DNA from: [Mycobacterium] vasticus
GTDB taxonomy: Bacteria > Actinomycetota > Actinomycetes > Mycobacteriales > Mycobacteriaceae
Direction of reading: 5' to 3'
Length of the DNA stretch: 64,000 nt
Assembly (NCBI RefSeq): GCF_020181595.1
Contig: NZ_CP084028.1
Coordinates: 1,129,893-1,193,892, forward strand
The position numbers were made by a program, and so were the translations under genes. Positions within the stretch are counted from its first letter, which is position 1, and every line of letters begins with the position of its first letter. The notes beneath the pieces are model-generated. The model made no database searches and was not told where the DNA came from. It was given only the letters and a program-made list of their open reading frames with translations. Shown one piece after another: positions 27,684 through 36,908 of this stretch.

Positions 27684-30571
27684 GCGCCCCGACGCACGAC
27701 ACGCCCAAGCACGCGGTGGCGCCGGCCCCCGTGCGCCCGTGGCTCCCGCGGTTCATCCGGACGTTCGCGGTGCCGATCGTGCTGGCGTGGATCGCCCTGA
27801 TCTTCGTGCTGAACACCGTTGTCCCGCAGCTCGAAGAGGTCGGCAAGCTGCGCGCCGTCTCGATGAGCCCCAACGACGCCCCGTCGATGATCGCCACCAA
27901 GCGCGTCGGAAAAGTGTTCCAGGAGTACGACACTTCCAGCTCGGTGATGATCGTCCTCGAAGGCGACCAGCCCCTGGGTGCTGAGGCACACGAGTTCTAC
28001 GACCAGATGGTGCGCGATCTGCGGGCCGACACCACCCACGTGCAGCACGTCCAGGACTTCTGGGGCGACACGCTGACCGCCAAGGGCGCCCAGAGTGCCG
28101 ACGGCAAGGCCGCCTACGTTCAGGTCTACATAGCCGGCGACCAGGGCGAGACACTGGCCAACGAGTCGGTGGACGCGGTGCGCCACATCGCGTCCGAAGG
28201 CCCCGCGCCGGCTGGCGTTAAGGCCTACGTGACGGGCCCCGCGGCAACGAGTTCCGATCAGAACCACGTCGGCGATAAGAGCATGGAGACCATCGAACTG
28301 CTCACCTTCGCCGTCATCACGGTGATGTTGCTGGGCGTGTACCGGTCGGTCATCACCACACTGATCGTGCTGCTGATGGTCGTGCTCGAGCTCTCGGGTG
28401 CCCGGGGACTGGTGGCATTCCTGGGATACCACAATCTGTTCGGGCTGACGACCTTCGCAACCAACATGCTGGTCACCCTGGCCATCGCCGCGTCCACCGA
28501 TTACGCGATCTTCCTGATCGGCCGATATCAGGAGGCGCGCAAGGTCGGCGAAGACCGAGAATCCGCGTACTACACCATGTTCCACGGCACCGCCCATGTG
28601 GTGCTGGCCTCCGGGCTGACCATCGCCGGAGCCACGTTCTGCCTGCACTTCACCCGGCTGCCGTACTTCCAGACGATGGGCTTCCCGCTGTCGATCGGCA
28701 TGGTGCTCGTGGTCGCTGCGGCCCTGACGCTGGGTCCCGCGGTCATCTCGCTGGCCAGTCGCTTCGGTCGGCTGCTGGAGCCCAAGCGCATCACCCGGTC
28801 GACCGGATGGCACCGGGTCGGTACCACCACCGTTCGCTGGCCCGGAGCGGTCCTGGTGGGTGCCGTCGCGGCGTCACTGATCGGCCTGCTCGCGCTGCCC
28901 GGCTATCACACCAGTTACAACGACCGCACCTATCTGCCCGATGACGTCGCGGCAAATGTGGGTTACTCCGCGGCATTCCGGCATTTCTCCCAGGCGAAGA
29001 TGAACCCGGACCTGATGATGGTCGAAGCCGATCGCGATCTGCGCAACCCGGCGGACGTCCTGGTGATCGACAAGATCGCCAAGGCCCTCAAGAGCGTGCA
29101 CGGCATCGCCCAGGTGCAGACCATCACCCGCCCCGACGGGGATCCGATCAAGCATTCGACGATCCCGTACACCATCGGCCAGAGCGGCACTGCTCAGCTG
29201 ATGAACAACGACTACATGCAGACCAACCTGGAGAACCTGCTCAAGCAGGCCGATGATCTGCAGGCCAGCATCGACTCGATGACCGAGATGATGAGCATCC
29301 AGCAGGATCTGGCCGAGGTGTCGCAGCGGATGGCCGACAAGATGGCCACCACTGCGGTCGACATCGGCGAAATGCGTAACCACATGGCCGATTTCGACGA
29401 CTTCTTCCGGGTGTTCCGCAACTATTTCTATTGGGAGCCGCACTGCTTCGACATCCCGATCTGCCATGCGCTGCGGTCGATCTTCGACACCATGGACGGC
29501 ATCGATGTCATGTCCGGCGACTTCGACGACATCGTCCCCGACATGCAGCGCATGGCCGAGCTGATGCCGCGGATGGTCGCGGTGATGCCGGCGCAGATCC
29601 AGTCGATGAAGAACCAGAAGCAGACCCTGCTCAACCAGTACCAGGTGCAGAAGGCGCAACAGGACCAGAACATCGCGATGCAGCAGAACTCCACCGCGAT
29701 GAGCGAGGCCTTCGACACGGCCAAGAACGACGACTCGTTCTACCTTCCGCCGGAGGCCTTCGAGACCGCCGACTTCAAGCGCGGCATCAAGCTGTTCATG
29801 TCACCTGACGGACATGCCGTCCGGTTCACCATCATTCACCAGGGTGACCCGTTGACGCCGGAGGGAATCTCACGCATCCAACCGCTCAAGGTCGCTGCGG
29901 CCGACGCGATCAAGGGAACGCCGTTCGAGGGCGCCAGGATCTACCTCGGCGGCAGCGCAGCGATGTTCTACGACATGCAGCAGGGCGCCAACTACGACCT
30001 GTTGATCGTTGCGGCGGCCGCCCTGGTCCTGATCTTCATCATCATGATGGTGCTGACCCGCGCTGTGGTGGCCGCAACGGTGATCGTCGGCACGGTGGTG
30101 CTCAGCCTGGCCTCCGCGTTCGGCCTGTCGGTGACGCTCTGGCAGCACATCGTCGGCATCCCACTGCACTGGATGGTGCTGCCGATGTCCATCATCGTTC
30201 TGCTCGCCGTCGGCGCGGACTACAACCTGCTGCTGGTCTCACGGATCAAGGAGGAGATCCACGCCGGCCTGCACACCGGGCTCATCCGGGCCATGGTCGG
30301 CACCGGCGCCGTGGTCACCGCCGCGGGCCTGGTGTTCGCCTTCACCATGGCATCGATGGCCGTGAGCGCCCTGATCGTGATCGGCCAGGTCGGAACGACC
30401 ATCGGGTTGGGCCTGCTCTTCGACACCCTGATCGTGCGGTCCCTGATGACACCGTCGATCGCCACCCTGCTCGGGCGCTGGTTCTGGTGGCCGCAGGTGG
30501 TGCGTCCACGCCCGGTTCCGTCACCGTGGCCGCAGCCGATCCGGCAAGAGCGCGAAGAGGCGCTGGTCTGA
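27680..30571 (+). CDS. MmpL-family RND transporter
   Basis: This 963-residue RND-type transporter has the MmpL4/MmpL5 length. It has an N-terminal helix ([22 protein letters not shown]), a periplasmic domain, a first bundle of five helices, a large second periplasmic domain with Met/Gln-rich coiled coil (about residues 500-690, including [16 protein letters not shown]), and a second helix bundle. Proton-relay Asp-Tyr pairs are present in [13 protein letters not shown] and [14 protein letters not shown]. With mmpS (ATGA overlap) and a divergent TetR it forms an exporter operon. Related systems export siderophores or glycopeptidolipids and pump azoles or bedaquiline; the cargo here is not evident. 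Confidence 0.95.
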   Translation: MSAPTHDTPKHAVAPAPVRPWLPRFIRTFAVPIVLAWIALIFVLNTVVPQLEEVGKLRAVSMSPNDAPSMIATKRVGKVFQEYDTSSSVMIVLEGDQPLGAEAHEFYDQMVRDLRADTTHVQHVQDFWGDTLTAKGAQSADGKAAYVQVYIAGDQGETLANESVDAVRHIASEGPAPAGVKAYVTGPAATSSDQNHVGDKSMETIELLTFAVITVMLLGVYRSVITTLIVLLMVVLELSGARGLVAFLGYHNLFGLTTFATNMLVTLAIAASTDYAIFLIGRYQEARKVGEDRESAYYTMFHGTAHVVLASGLTIAGATFCLHFTRLPYFQTMGFPLSIGMVLVVAAALTLGPAVISLASRFGRLLEPKRITRSTGWHRVGTTTVRWPGAVLVGAVAASLIGLLALPGYHTSYNDRTYLPDDVAANVGYSAAFRHFSQAKMNPDLMMVEADRDLRNPADVLVIDKIAKALKSVHGIAQVQTITRPDGDPIKHSTIPYTIGQSGTAQLMNNDYMQTNLENLLKQADDLQASIDSMTEMMSIQQDLAEVSQRMADKMATTAVDIGEMRNHMADFDDFFRVFRNYFYWEPHCFDIPICHALRSIFDTMDGIDVMSGDFDDIVPDMQRMAELMPRMVAVMPAQIQSMKNQKQTLLNQYQVQKAQQDQNIAMQQNSTAMSEAFDTAKNDDSFYLPPEAFETADFKRGIKLFMSPDGHAVRFTIIHQGDPLTPEGISRIQPLKVAAADAIKGTPFEGARIYLGGSAAMFYDMQQGANYDLLIVAAAALVLIFIIMMVLTRAVVAATVIVGTVVLSLASAFGLSVTLWQHIVGIPLHWMVLPMSIIVLLAVGADYNLLLVSRIKEEIHAGLHTGLIRAMVGTGAVVTAAGLVFAFTMASMAVSALIVIGQVGTTIGLGLLFDTLIVRSLMTPSIATLLGRWFWWPQVVRPRPVPSPWPQPIRQEREEALV

Positions 30572-30636
30572 CGGCGGTCCCTTGACCGTTGTGGCTGTCG
30601 GCGGCGAGGTGCGTGTCGCCCGCCCCACCGCATCGT

Positions 30637-30653
30637 TGACTGATTATCAGTCA
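30637..30653. promoter_or_regulatory. 17-bp palindromic operator before the SDR-TetR operon
   Basis: TGACTGAT-T-ATCAGTCA is a perfect palindrome with one central base. It overlaps a TTGACT -35-like hexamer (30636-30641), and TATGAG follows at 30655. It is the probable autoregulatory site of the TetR protein encoded second in the operon. Confidence 0.65.
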
Positions 30654-30752
30654 GTATGAGACCGTAGGTCCCTGGACATGGGCCGTCAACCGCCGGTCGG
30701 CCCGCCTCGATGGAAGGGCAACGATGTTCACTTCGCGATCGGTAGTTCCCGT

Positions 30753-31598
30753 ATGACACGGCGCGCCGTTCGCCGAGTCCAACTGCGGGGTGCACGGGTT
30801 CTTCTCACCGGCGCCTCCAGCGGCATCGGCCGCGCCCTCGCGCACCGGCTTGCCGCCGGGGGAGCCGAACTTGTGCTGGCCGCCCGCCGCGCCGAACTGC
30901 TTGAGTCGCTGAGTGATGAGCTTGCCGCAGCCCGCCACTCTCGCCCCCACTCGATCCCGACCGACCTCGGCATACCGGGCGCGGCCGCGCAGCTGGGGGC
31001 CGACGCGCTGCAGCATTTCGGGCACGAGATCGACATGGTGATCAACAACGCCGGCGCCAGCCTTATTGGTGCGCAGTCACTTATTGGCGACGACTCGACT
31101 GCGCGAACGGTGTACGAAGTCAACTTCTGGACGCCGCTGGCACTGAGCGCAGCGCTGATTCCCGCCATGATCGCGCGCGGTTCGGGAACCATTGTCAATG
31201 TCACGTCGACAATTCAGTCGGTGCCCCTGCCCTTGTTGGGCGGCTATTACGGATCATCGAAAGCGGCTCTGGCGCAGGCGACTCGGGCGCTGCGGCTGGA
31301 ATTGGCCGAGTCGCCGATTCGGGTCATCGAAGTGGTTCCCGGGGCCACCGACACCGCGCTCCGCGACATCGACGAGCTGCCCTGGAAGAACTCTCCACCC
31401 AACACCTTGCCGCCGGTATCCCCGGAGTCGACCGCAACTGCGATCGTGCGCGGCCTCAGCATGGGCAGGCGTCGAATCGTATACCCGTCCTATTCGGTTG
31501 TCCCGCTGGAAATCCCAGCGGTCGGACGGCTCGTGGCGAGCGTCGGCGGACGTCGCGTAGACACCCAAGAGGCTATCGGCAGCAGCGGCGCCCGATGA
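30753..31598 (+). CDS. Short-chain dehydrogenase/reductase (SDR)
   Basis: This classical SDR is about 281 residues from ATG 30753. The dinucleotide motif GASSGIGRAL lies near residue 18, NNAG near 97 and the catalytic YxxxK as YYGSSKAAL near 167, preceded by Ser in VTSTIQS. The substrate is unknown; a lipid or steroid alcohol is typical for such mycobacterial enzymes. The frame is open to ATG 30678, which lies 7 nt after TAGGTC and is a credible longer, leaderless start; neither has a good ribosome-binding site. The stop overlaps the TetR gene (ATGA), so the pair is co-translated. Confidence 0.9.
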   Translation: MTRRAVRRVQLRGARVLLTGASSGIGRALAHRLAAGGAELVLAARRAELLESLSDELAAARHSRPHSIPTDLGIPGAAAQLGADALQHFGHEIDMVINNAGASLIGAQSLIGDDSTARTVYEVNFWTPLALSAALIPAMIARGSGTIVNVTSTIQSVPLPLLGGYYGSSKAALAQATRALRLELAESPIRVIEVVPGATDTALRDIDELPWKNSPPNTLPPVSPESTATAIVRGLSMGRRRIVYPSYSVVPLEIPAVGRLVASVGGRRVDTQEAIGSSGAR

Positions 31599-32236
31599 CG
31601 ACCGACCGGCGACAACAGCTGATTCACACGGCACGGACGCTGTTCGCGCAGCGTCCCTACGACCAGGTCACCACGACAGAGATCGCCAAGAAAGCCGGCG
31701 TCGCCTACGGTCTGATCGCGCACCACTTCGAGAACAAGCGCGGCCTGTACCTGGCAGCCATGAACGACATCGCTGCCGAGATAGCAGCGGTGCAACAGGC
31801 GCCGCCTCCTGAGGGCCTCTCCCTGGCCGATCAGCTGCGTCACGCGCTGCGCAATCACATCTCCTACATCGACAGCTACGCCGACAGCTTCGTCGCGCTG
31901 GTTCGCGGCCAACTCGGATCCGACTCCGATCAACAGGACACCGTGGACCAGCTGCGCTGGCTGGGTGCTCAGCGGATCCTGGCTGCAATCGGGATCGGCG
32001 AAACGATTCCGCCGGTCTTACGCACGGCCATGCACGGATTCGTCGGCTACCTCGATGAGATGATGATCGACCGCATCAACCACGACGACGTCGACCGCGA
32101 AGCGCTGGTCGAACTCGCGGCCGCAACACTTGTGACGACCCTGCAGGCCGTCCGTACTCTCGACCCATCCATCGAACTGGACCCATCAATAGTCAAAGAG
32201 CTCGCTAGCTTTCGCTTACTCAATGACGCACCCTAG
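31595..32236 (+). CDS. TetR-family regulator, partner of the SDR
   Basis: This 213-residue TetR regulator has its HTH at residues 8-52 ([39 protein letters not shown]) and a C-terminal TetR ligand domain. It is co-translated with the SDR gene and is the probable reader of the 17-bp palindrome at 30637. This suggests an autoregulated unit in which the SDR acts on the inducing molecule or a relative. The stop overlaps the convergent dapD stop. Confidence 0.9.
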   Translation: MTTDRRQQLIHTARTLFAQRPYDQVTTTEIAKKAGVAYGLIAHHFENKRGLYLAAMNDIAAEIAAVQQAPPPEGLSLADQLRHALRNHISYIDSYADSFVALVRGQLGSDSDQQDTVDQLRWLGAQRILAAIGIGETIPPVLRTAMHGFVGYLDEMMIDRINHDDVDREALVELAAATLVTTLQAVRTLDPSIELDPSIVKELASFRLLNDAP

Positions 32237-33177
32237 TTGGCGTGCAGGGCCTCGTTGAGCGCGATGCCCTGCCCGTCGCGGGCGACGACCTCGACCGCCC
32301 CGGTTGTCGAATTGCGCCGGAACAACAGGTTGTTGCCGCCGGCCAGATCGCGGGCCTTGACCGTGTTGCCGTCGGGCATGACGACCTTGGTGCCGGCCGT
32401 CACGTAGAGGCCGGCCTCGACCACGCAGTCGTCGCCCAGCGGGATGCCCAGCCCGGAGTTGGCCCCGAGCAGGCAGCGTTTGCCGATCGAGATCACCTGG
32501 GTGCCACCGCCGGACAGTGTGCCCATGATGGAGGCGCCGCCGCCGACGTCGGAGCCGTCGCCCACCACCACGCCGGCCGAGATGCGGCCCTCCACCATCG
32601 AGGTGCCCAGTGTGCCGGCGTTGAAGTTGACGAACCCCTCGTGCATCACCGTGGTACCTGAGGCCAGGTGCGCGCCCAGGCGAACCCGGTCGGCGTCGGC
32701 GATGCGCACGCCCGAGGGCAGCACGTAGTCGACCATCCGCGGGAACTTGTCGATCCCGTATACGGTCACCTGGCCACGGCGGCGCAGCCGAGCGCGCACC
32801 GACTCGAAGCCCTCGACAGCGCACGGTCCGTGATTGGTCCACACCACGTTGGTCAGCACCCCGAACAGGCCGCCCGCGTTAAGACCGTGCGGGGCCACCA
32901 GCCGGTGCGAGAGCAGATGCAGCCGCAGGTAGGCGTCGTAGGCGTCGGCTGCCGGGTCGTCCAGCGAACCGATCACGGTGCGCACCGCCACCGTCTCGGT
33001 GCCGCGGTCCTCGTCGCGGCCGATCAGTCCAGCCAGGTCGGCGGGCACATCGGCGGCGGAAAGGCGGGTGGTCCCGGATTGACCGGTGCTGCACAGTTCC
33101 GGGGTCGGGAACCAGGTGTCGAGAACCGATCCGTCGGCGGCCAGTGTCGCCACTCCAATGCCCGAAGCTGCAGTCAT
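32233..33177 (-). CDS. dapD: Tetrahydrodipicolinate N-succinyltransferase DapD
   Basis: DapD transfers succinyl from succinyl-CoA to tetrahydrodipicolinate in the lysine/meso-diaminopimelate pathway, which feeds peptidoglycan. The 314-residue protein is the actinobacterial type: an N-terminal alpha/beta domain, then a left-handed beta-helix of hexapeptide repeats (about residues 150-260, with [23 protein letters not shown] and [18 protein letters not shown]). It matches M. tuberculosis Rv1201c in length and in being divergent from dapE. Its -10 box lies 1 bp from that of dapE. Confidence 0.96.
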   Translation of the reverse strand: MTAASGIGVATLAADGSVLDTWFPTPELCSTGQSGTTRLSAADVPADLAGLIGRDEDRGTETVAVRTVIGSLDDPAADAYDAYLRLHLLSHRLVAPHGLNAGGLFGVLTNVVWTNHGPCAVEGFESVRARLRRRGQVTVYGIDKFPRMVDYVLPSGVRIADADRVRLGAHLASGTTVMHEGFVNFNAGTLGTSMVEGRISAGVVVGDGSDVGGGASIMGTLSGGGTQVISIGKRCLLGANSGLGIPLGDDCVVEAGLYVTAGTKVVMPDGNTVKARDLAGGNNLLFRRNSTTGAVEVVARDGQGIALNEALHAN

Positions 33178-33185
33178 GGGCGCTA

Positions 33186-33191
33186 ACGCTA
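33186..33191 (-). promoter_or_regulatory. -10 box, leaderless start of dapD
   Basis: On the minus strand TAGCGT is followed by 8 nt and ATG 33177. It is back to back with the dapE box (33193-33198). Confidence 0.5.
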
Positions 33192-33192
33192 C

Positions 33193-33198
33193 TAGGCT
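33193..33198 (+). promoter_or_regulatory. -10 box, leaderless start of dapE
   Basis: TAGGCT lies 6 nt before GTG 33205. The whole dapD-dapE intergenic gap is 27 bp, so the -35 region falls inside dapD. Confidence 0.55.
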
Positions 33199-33204
33199 GA
33201 GCGG

Positions 33205-34278
33205 GTGCTGGATCTGCGCGGGGACCCGATCGAACTGACCGCGGCGCTGGTCGACATCCCCAGTGAATCGCGGCACGAAGCGCGGATCGCCGACGAGGTG
33301 GAAGCCGCGCTGCGGGCCCAGTTGCCTCCCGCTTTGGGCTTCGAGATCGTCCGCGACGGCGACGCCGTGCTGGCCCGCACCCGGTTGGGTCGACCGACCC
33401 GGGTGCTGTTGGCCGGGCACCTCGACACCGTGCCGGCGGCCGGCAATGTGCCGAGCCGGCGGGTTGGTGACGTGCTGCACGGCTGCGGCACCGTCGATAT
33501 GAAATCCGGGGACGCCGTGTTCCTGCATCTGGCCGCCACCGTCACCGAGCCCGCCCATGACCTCACCCTGGTCTTCTACGACTGCGAGGAGATCGACGCG
33601 GCGGCCAACGGCCTGGGCCGGATCGAACGCAACCTGCCGGACTGGCTGGCGGCCGACCTCGCCGTCCTCGGCGAGCCGACCGGCGGCTACATCGAGGCGG
33701 GCTGCCAGGGCACCCTGCGTGTCGTCATCAGCGCCACCGGCACTCGGGCGCACTCGGCGCGATCCTGGCTGGGGGACAACGCCATTCACAAACTGGGGGC
33801 GGTGCTGGATCGGCTGGCCGCCTACCGGCCGCGCGACGTCGACATCGACGGCTGCGTCTACCGGGAGGGTCTCTCGGCGGTCCGCATCGACGGCGGGGTG
33901 GCCGGCAACGTCATTCCCGACGCCGCGAGCGTCACGGTGAACTTCCGGTTCGCTCCGGACCGCAGCCTCACCGGGGCGCTGGCCCATGTGCATGAGGTGT
34001 TCGACGGGCTCGACGTGACGATCGAGCAGACCGACGGCGCCGCCGGGGCACTGCCGGGACTCACCGCACCCGCCGCGGCGGGCCTGGTGGCGGCCGCCGA
34101 CGGCCGGGTGCGGGCCAAGTACGGCTGGACCGACGTGTCCCGCTTCGCCGCCCGCGGCATTCCGGCGGTCAACTACGGCCCGGGTGATCCCAACCTCGCC
34201 CACACCGTCGACGAGCGGGTGCCGGTTGAGCAGATCACCGCCGTCGCAGAGCTGCTGCGCGGCTTCCTCAGCGCCTGA
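33205..34278 (+). CDS. dapE: Succinyl-diaminopimelate desuccinylase DapE
   Basis: DapE is a di-zinc M20-family hydrolase that releases succinate from N-succinyl-diaminopimelate, two steps after DapD. The 357-residue protein has [13 protein letters not shown] (zinc His and Asp near residues 72-74), [12 protein letters not shown], the YDCEEIDA catalytic Glu region, and [17 protein letters not shown], with the inserted dimerisation domain between. It matches M. tuberculosis Rv1202. The 3' end overlaps the convergent ATPase gene by 11 nt. Confidence 0.96.
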   Translation: MLDLRGDPIELTAALVDIPSESRHEARIADEVEAALRAQLPPALGFEIVRDGDAVLARTRLGRPTRVLLAGHLDTVPAAGNVPSRRVGDVLHGCGTVDMKSGDAVFLHLAATVTEPAHDLTLVFYDCEEIDAAANGLGRIERNLPDWLAADLAVLGEPTGGYIEAGCQGTLRVVISATGTRAHSARSWLGDNAIHKLGAVLDRLAAYRPRDVDIDGCVYREGLSAVRIDGGVAGNVIPDAASVTVNFRFAPDRSLTGALAHVHEVFDGLDVTIEQTDGAAGALPGLTAPAAAGLVAAADGRVRAKYGWTDVSRFAARGIPAVNYGPGDPNLAHTVDERVPVEQITAVAELLRGFLSA

Positions 34279-36286
34279 CCCGCTCCAGCGCGTCCCGGCC
34301 GAACGCGCAGTCCACCTCGCCGCACAGCCGCGCCAGCGAATCGACGGCCCGGGCATCGCCGAGCCGGGCCGCGGTGTCCCAGGCCTGCAGCGCCACCGCC
34401 GATTGGCCGGTGCGCTCGGCCATCGCGGCGGCGTTACGTGCGGCAGCCACAGCGCCGTGCTGGTCACGCACGCTCGCCAGCTGCCAGGCCCGGGCCATGC
34501 CCAGCTCCGGGGCGAACAGCGCGGATTTGGTTCCGTGCCGGGAGTCGGCCCGGCTCAACGCCTTTGCCGCACCGGCGATGTCAGCTTGGCGGGCCAGCGC
34601 GGTGGCCAGCAACGTCAGCGACAGCGGGCCCCAGGAGTAACCGGTGCGCTCCAGGGTGGCCGAGGCCGGCCGCAGCAGCTGCGCCGCGCCGCCGAAGTCG
34701 TCCCCGGCCAACAACACGTGGGCCACCAGTACCTCGCCGATCGCTCGGCCGGGTTGGGTAAGTTCGGCGAAATCGGTGAACTGCCAAGCGAGTTCGCGGG
34801 CCTCGGCGAGCCGGCCGGTCATCAGCATCACGGTGATCTCGGCCAGCCCGATGGTGAAGCGCAGCAGTCCGGGATGCTCGGCGTCCAGGGCGCGGCGCGC
34901 CGGCGGCCCGACGTCGTCGAACCGGCCGGCCCGCGCCGCACACAGGGCCGCGGCGCTGCCCGCCCAGGCCACCGCCATGTCGTCGGCGGCCGGGTCGCCC
35001 AGCACGGCAGCAGCGGCCTCGGAGGCCCGGCCGATGTTGCCGGCGTTCATCGCAAAGGTGGCGCCCAGTGCGTCCAGGGTGATCCGCGGAGCCGCGCTCG
35101 CGACCCGGCCGCGGGTGGTGGCAAGGAACGCGGTGGCGCGTTCGGGCTCGCCCAACATGAAGAACTGGTTGGCGGCGCGCGGTAGCGCCCAGGCCATCAG
35201 CTCCGCCTCGGTGAGCGCGGCCGGATCCACCTGCGACAGCACGGCGTCGGCGTCGCGCCCGCGGCCCTGCCAACCCAGTGCATGGGCCAGGGCCAACCGG
35301 GCGGGCAGCCCACCGTCACGGTCCAGGGCGCTGCGCGCCAGTCGCTCGCCCAGGTTCACGTCCCCCAGCCGCAGGGCCTGCGCGGCGGCGGCCACCACCT
35401 GCTCCACCGGCTGCGGCGCATCGCTTTCGGTGGCCAGTGCCGCCAGCCGCAGTTGCTCGCCGATGTGCTCGGCCGGACCGGCTACCCCGACCAGGTCGGT
35501 GCGCAGCCGGCGCGCACCGGCGGGACCCAGGGCCGCAAGCGCCCGTTCGGCGAACAGCGGGTGAGCGGTGTAGACCACCGGGTCGGGTCCGTCACCGCCC
35601 CGGTGGCGGGTCTCCGCCGCACCGAACTCCTCGGCCAGATGCACCGCGTCGTCGCCGGCCAGCGCACTCAGGACGGACGGCGACAGCGGTTCGAGGACGG
35701 CCAGGTAGTCCAGCGCCGCGCGCGCGGCCGGCGGCAGTTCGGCCAGGAAGGCGTCGACGTCGGGGGCGGCACCGTTGGGCTCCGCGGCGATGTCGATGCG
35801 GGTCAGCAAATCATCGCCCCACAGGGCGGCCACCGGGGCCGGAGCCTGAGCGTCGGCCCGGCCGGTGACGATCATCCGGGCCTCGCCGGCCAGGGCCAGC
35901 TGGTAGATCAGTGTCGCGGACAGGATGTCCAGGTGATGCGCGTCGTCGACGATCAACAGCAGCTCGGATTCGCCCCCGGTCATCGAGGCCCGTGCCGACC
36001 GCAGCAACGCGGCGGGCTTGCCGATCTCGGCGATCCGGACCAGGTGGCCCACGGCGCCGAATGGCACGGTCGCCTCCGCGGGGGTGCCGATCACCCAGCG
36101 CAGAAGGGTGTCCGGATGGCGGCGGGCGTGGTCTTCGGCGGCCAGCCGGGCCAACGTGGATTTGCCGCAGCCGTCGGGACCGAGCACCACCGCTCCGGCC
36201 CGGGCCCCGTCCGCCCCGGCGTCGAGTGTCTCGATCAGCCGGTGCAGCGCCGCCGAATGCTCGGGGACGTTCCACCGGATCGGCAC
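34268..36286 (-). CDS. STAND-like AAA ATPase regulator (Rv1204c)
   Basis: This 672-residue protein begins with an AAA/NB-ARC-like ATPase domain (Walker [10 protein letters not shown] near residues 36-44, Walker [11 protein letters not shown] near 109-118), followed by a helical winged region and TPR-like alpha repeats to the end. It looks like the sensor and ATPase part of LuxR-type MalT/LAL regulators, but the C-terminal DNA-binding helix-turn-helix is missing; the last residues ([18 protein letters not shown]) are not an HTH. It is the positional equivalent of M. tuberculosis Rv1204c. Its role is unknown, perhaps a signalling scaffold. GTG 36286 is supported by a strong leaderless -10 box. 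Confidence 0.88.
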   Translation of the reverse strand: MPIRWNVPEHSAALHRLIETLDAGADGARAGAVVLGPDGCGKSTLARLAAEDHARRHPDTLLRWVIGTPAEATVPFGAVGHLVRIAEIGKPAALLRSARASMTGGESELLLIVDDAHHLDILSATLIYQLALAGEARMIVTGRADAQAPAPVAALWGDDLLTRIDIAAEPNGAAPDVDAFLAELPPAARAALDYLAVLEPLSPSVLSALAGDDAVHLAEEFGAAETRHRGGDGPDPVVYTAHPLFAERALAALGPAGARRLRTDLVGVAGPAEHIGEQLRLAALATESDAPQPVEQVVAAAAQALRLGDVNLGERLARSALDRDGGLPARLALAHALGWQGRGRDADAVLSQVDPAALTEAELMAWALPRAANQFFMLGEPERATAFLATTRGRVASAAPRITLDALGATFAMNAGNIGRASEAAAAVLGDPAADDMAVAWAGSAAALCAARAGRFDDVGPPARRALDAEHPGLLRFTIGLAEITVMLMTGRLAEARELAWQFTDFAELTQPGRAIGEVLVAHVLLAGDDFGGAAQLLRPASATLERTGYSWGPLSLTLLATALARQADIAGAAKALSRADSRHGTKSALFAPELGMARAWQLASVRDQHGAVAAARNAAAMAERTGQSAVALQAWDTAARLGDARAVDSLARLCGEVDCAFGRDALERVRR

Positions 36287-36293
36287 CGCGCAG

Positions 36294-36299
36294 ATTTTA
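36294..36299 (-). promoter_or_regulatory. -10 box, leaderless start of the ATPase gene
   Basis: On the minus strand TAAAAT is followed by 7 nt and GTG 36286. Confidence 0.6.
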
Positions 36300-36320
36300 C
36301 GGTCTGCGCCCTTGTCCGGT

Positions 36321-36326
36321 TAGCCT
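36321..36326 (+). promoter_or_regulatory. -10 box, leaderless start of the LOG gene
   Basis: TAGCCT lies 7 nt before GTG 36334, divergent from the ATPase promoter 22 bp away. Confidence 0.6.
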
Positions 36327-36333
36327 TTCGACT

Positions 36334-36897
36334 GTGCCGACGAATCCCTGGGCGGTCTGTGTGTACTGCGCGTCCGGTCCCACCGATCCCGAACTGCTGG
36401 AGCTGGCCGCCAAGGTCGGCGCCGCGATCGCCGAGCGGGGCTGGACCCTGGTGTGGGGCGGCGGCAATGTCTCGGCGATGGGTGCGCTGGCGTCGGCGGC
36501 CCGCGAGCGCGGCGGCCGGACCGTCGGGGTCATCCCCAAGGCGCTGCTGCACCGCGAAGTGGCCGACGTCGACGCCGACGAGCTGATCGTCACCGATACC
36601 ATGCGCGAACGTAAGCAGGTCATGGATGAGCGCGCCGATGCCTTCTTGACCCTGCCCGGCGGGATCGGCACGCTGGAGGAGCTGTTCGAGACGTGGACCG
36701 GTGCGTACCTGGGCCTGCATGACAAGCCGGTGGTGCTGCTGGACCCGGACGGGCACTACGACGGGCTGTGGAACTGGCTGTCCGGACTGTTGGACACCGG
36801 CTTCGTGGCGCAGCGGGCGATGGACCGGCTGCAGGTCTTCGGCAAGATCGAGGAGGCGCTGGCCGCCTGCGCATCCGGTACCGCCGGTATCGATTAG
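36334..36897 (+). CDS. LOG-family cytokinin riboside 5'-monophosphate phosphoribohydrolase (Rv1205)
   Basis: LOG proteins cleave nucleoside 5'-monophosphates such as isopentenyl-AMP to the free base. In M. tuberculosis Rv1205 makes cytokinins and is controlled by the proteasome. The 187-residue protein has the same length, with the LOG signatures VWGGGNVSAMGALASAA, RERKQVMDERADAFLTLPGG and PGGIGTLEE at residues 108-116. GTG 36334 is chosen by the leaderless box and the conserved start VCVYCASG, rejecting a long upstream extension antisense to the ATPase gene. The TAG stop begins the -10 box of fadD6. Confidence 0.94.
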   Translation: MPTNPWAVCVYCASGPTDPELLELAAKVGAAIAERGWTLVWGGGNVSAMGALASAARERGGRTVGVIPKALLHREVADVDADELIVTDTMRERKQVMDERADAFLTLPGGIGTLEELFETWTGAYLGLHDKPVVLLDPDGHYDGLWNWLSGLLDTGFVAQRAMDRLQVFGKIEEALAACASGTAGID

Positions 36898-36900
36898 GCT
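36895..36900 (+). promoter_or_regulatory. -10 box built on the LOG gene stop codon
   Basis: TAGGCT starts with the TAG stop of the LOG gene and lies 8 nt before GTG 36909 of fadD6. Confidence 0.45.
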
Positions 36901-36908
36901 CTGCTGTC

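Noticed and set aside
35911..36333. N-terminal extension of the LOG protein
   Set aside because: Antisense to the ATPase gene and Arg/Pro-rich; the family starts at VCVYCASG and GTG 36334 has a leaderless promoter.
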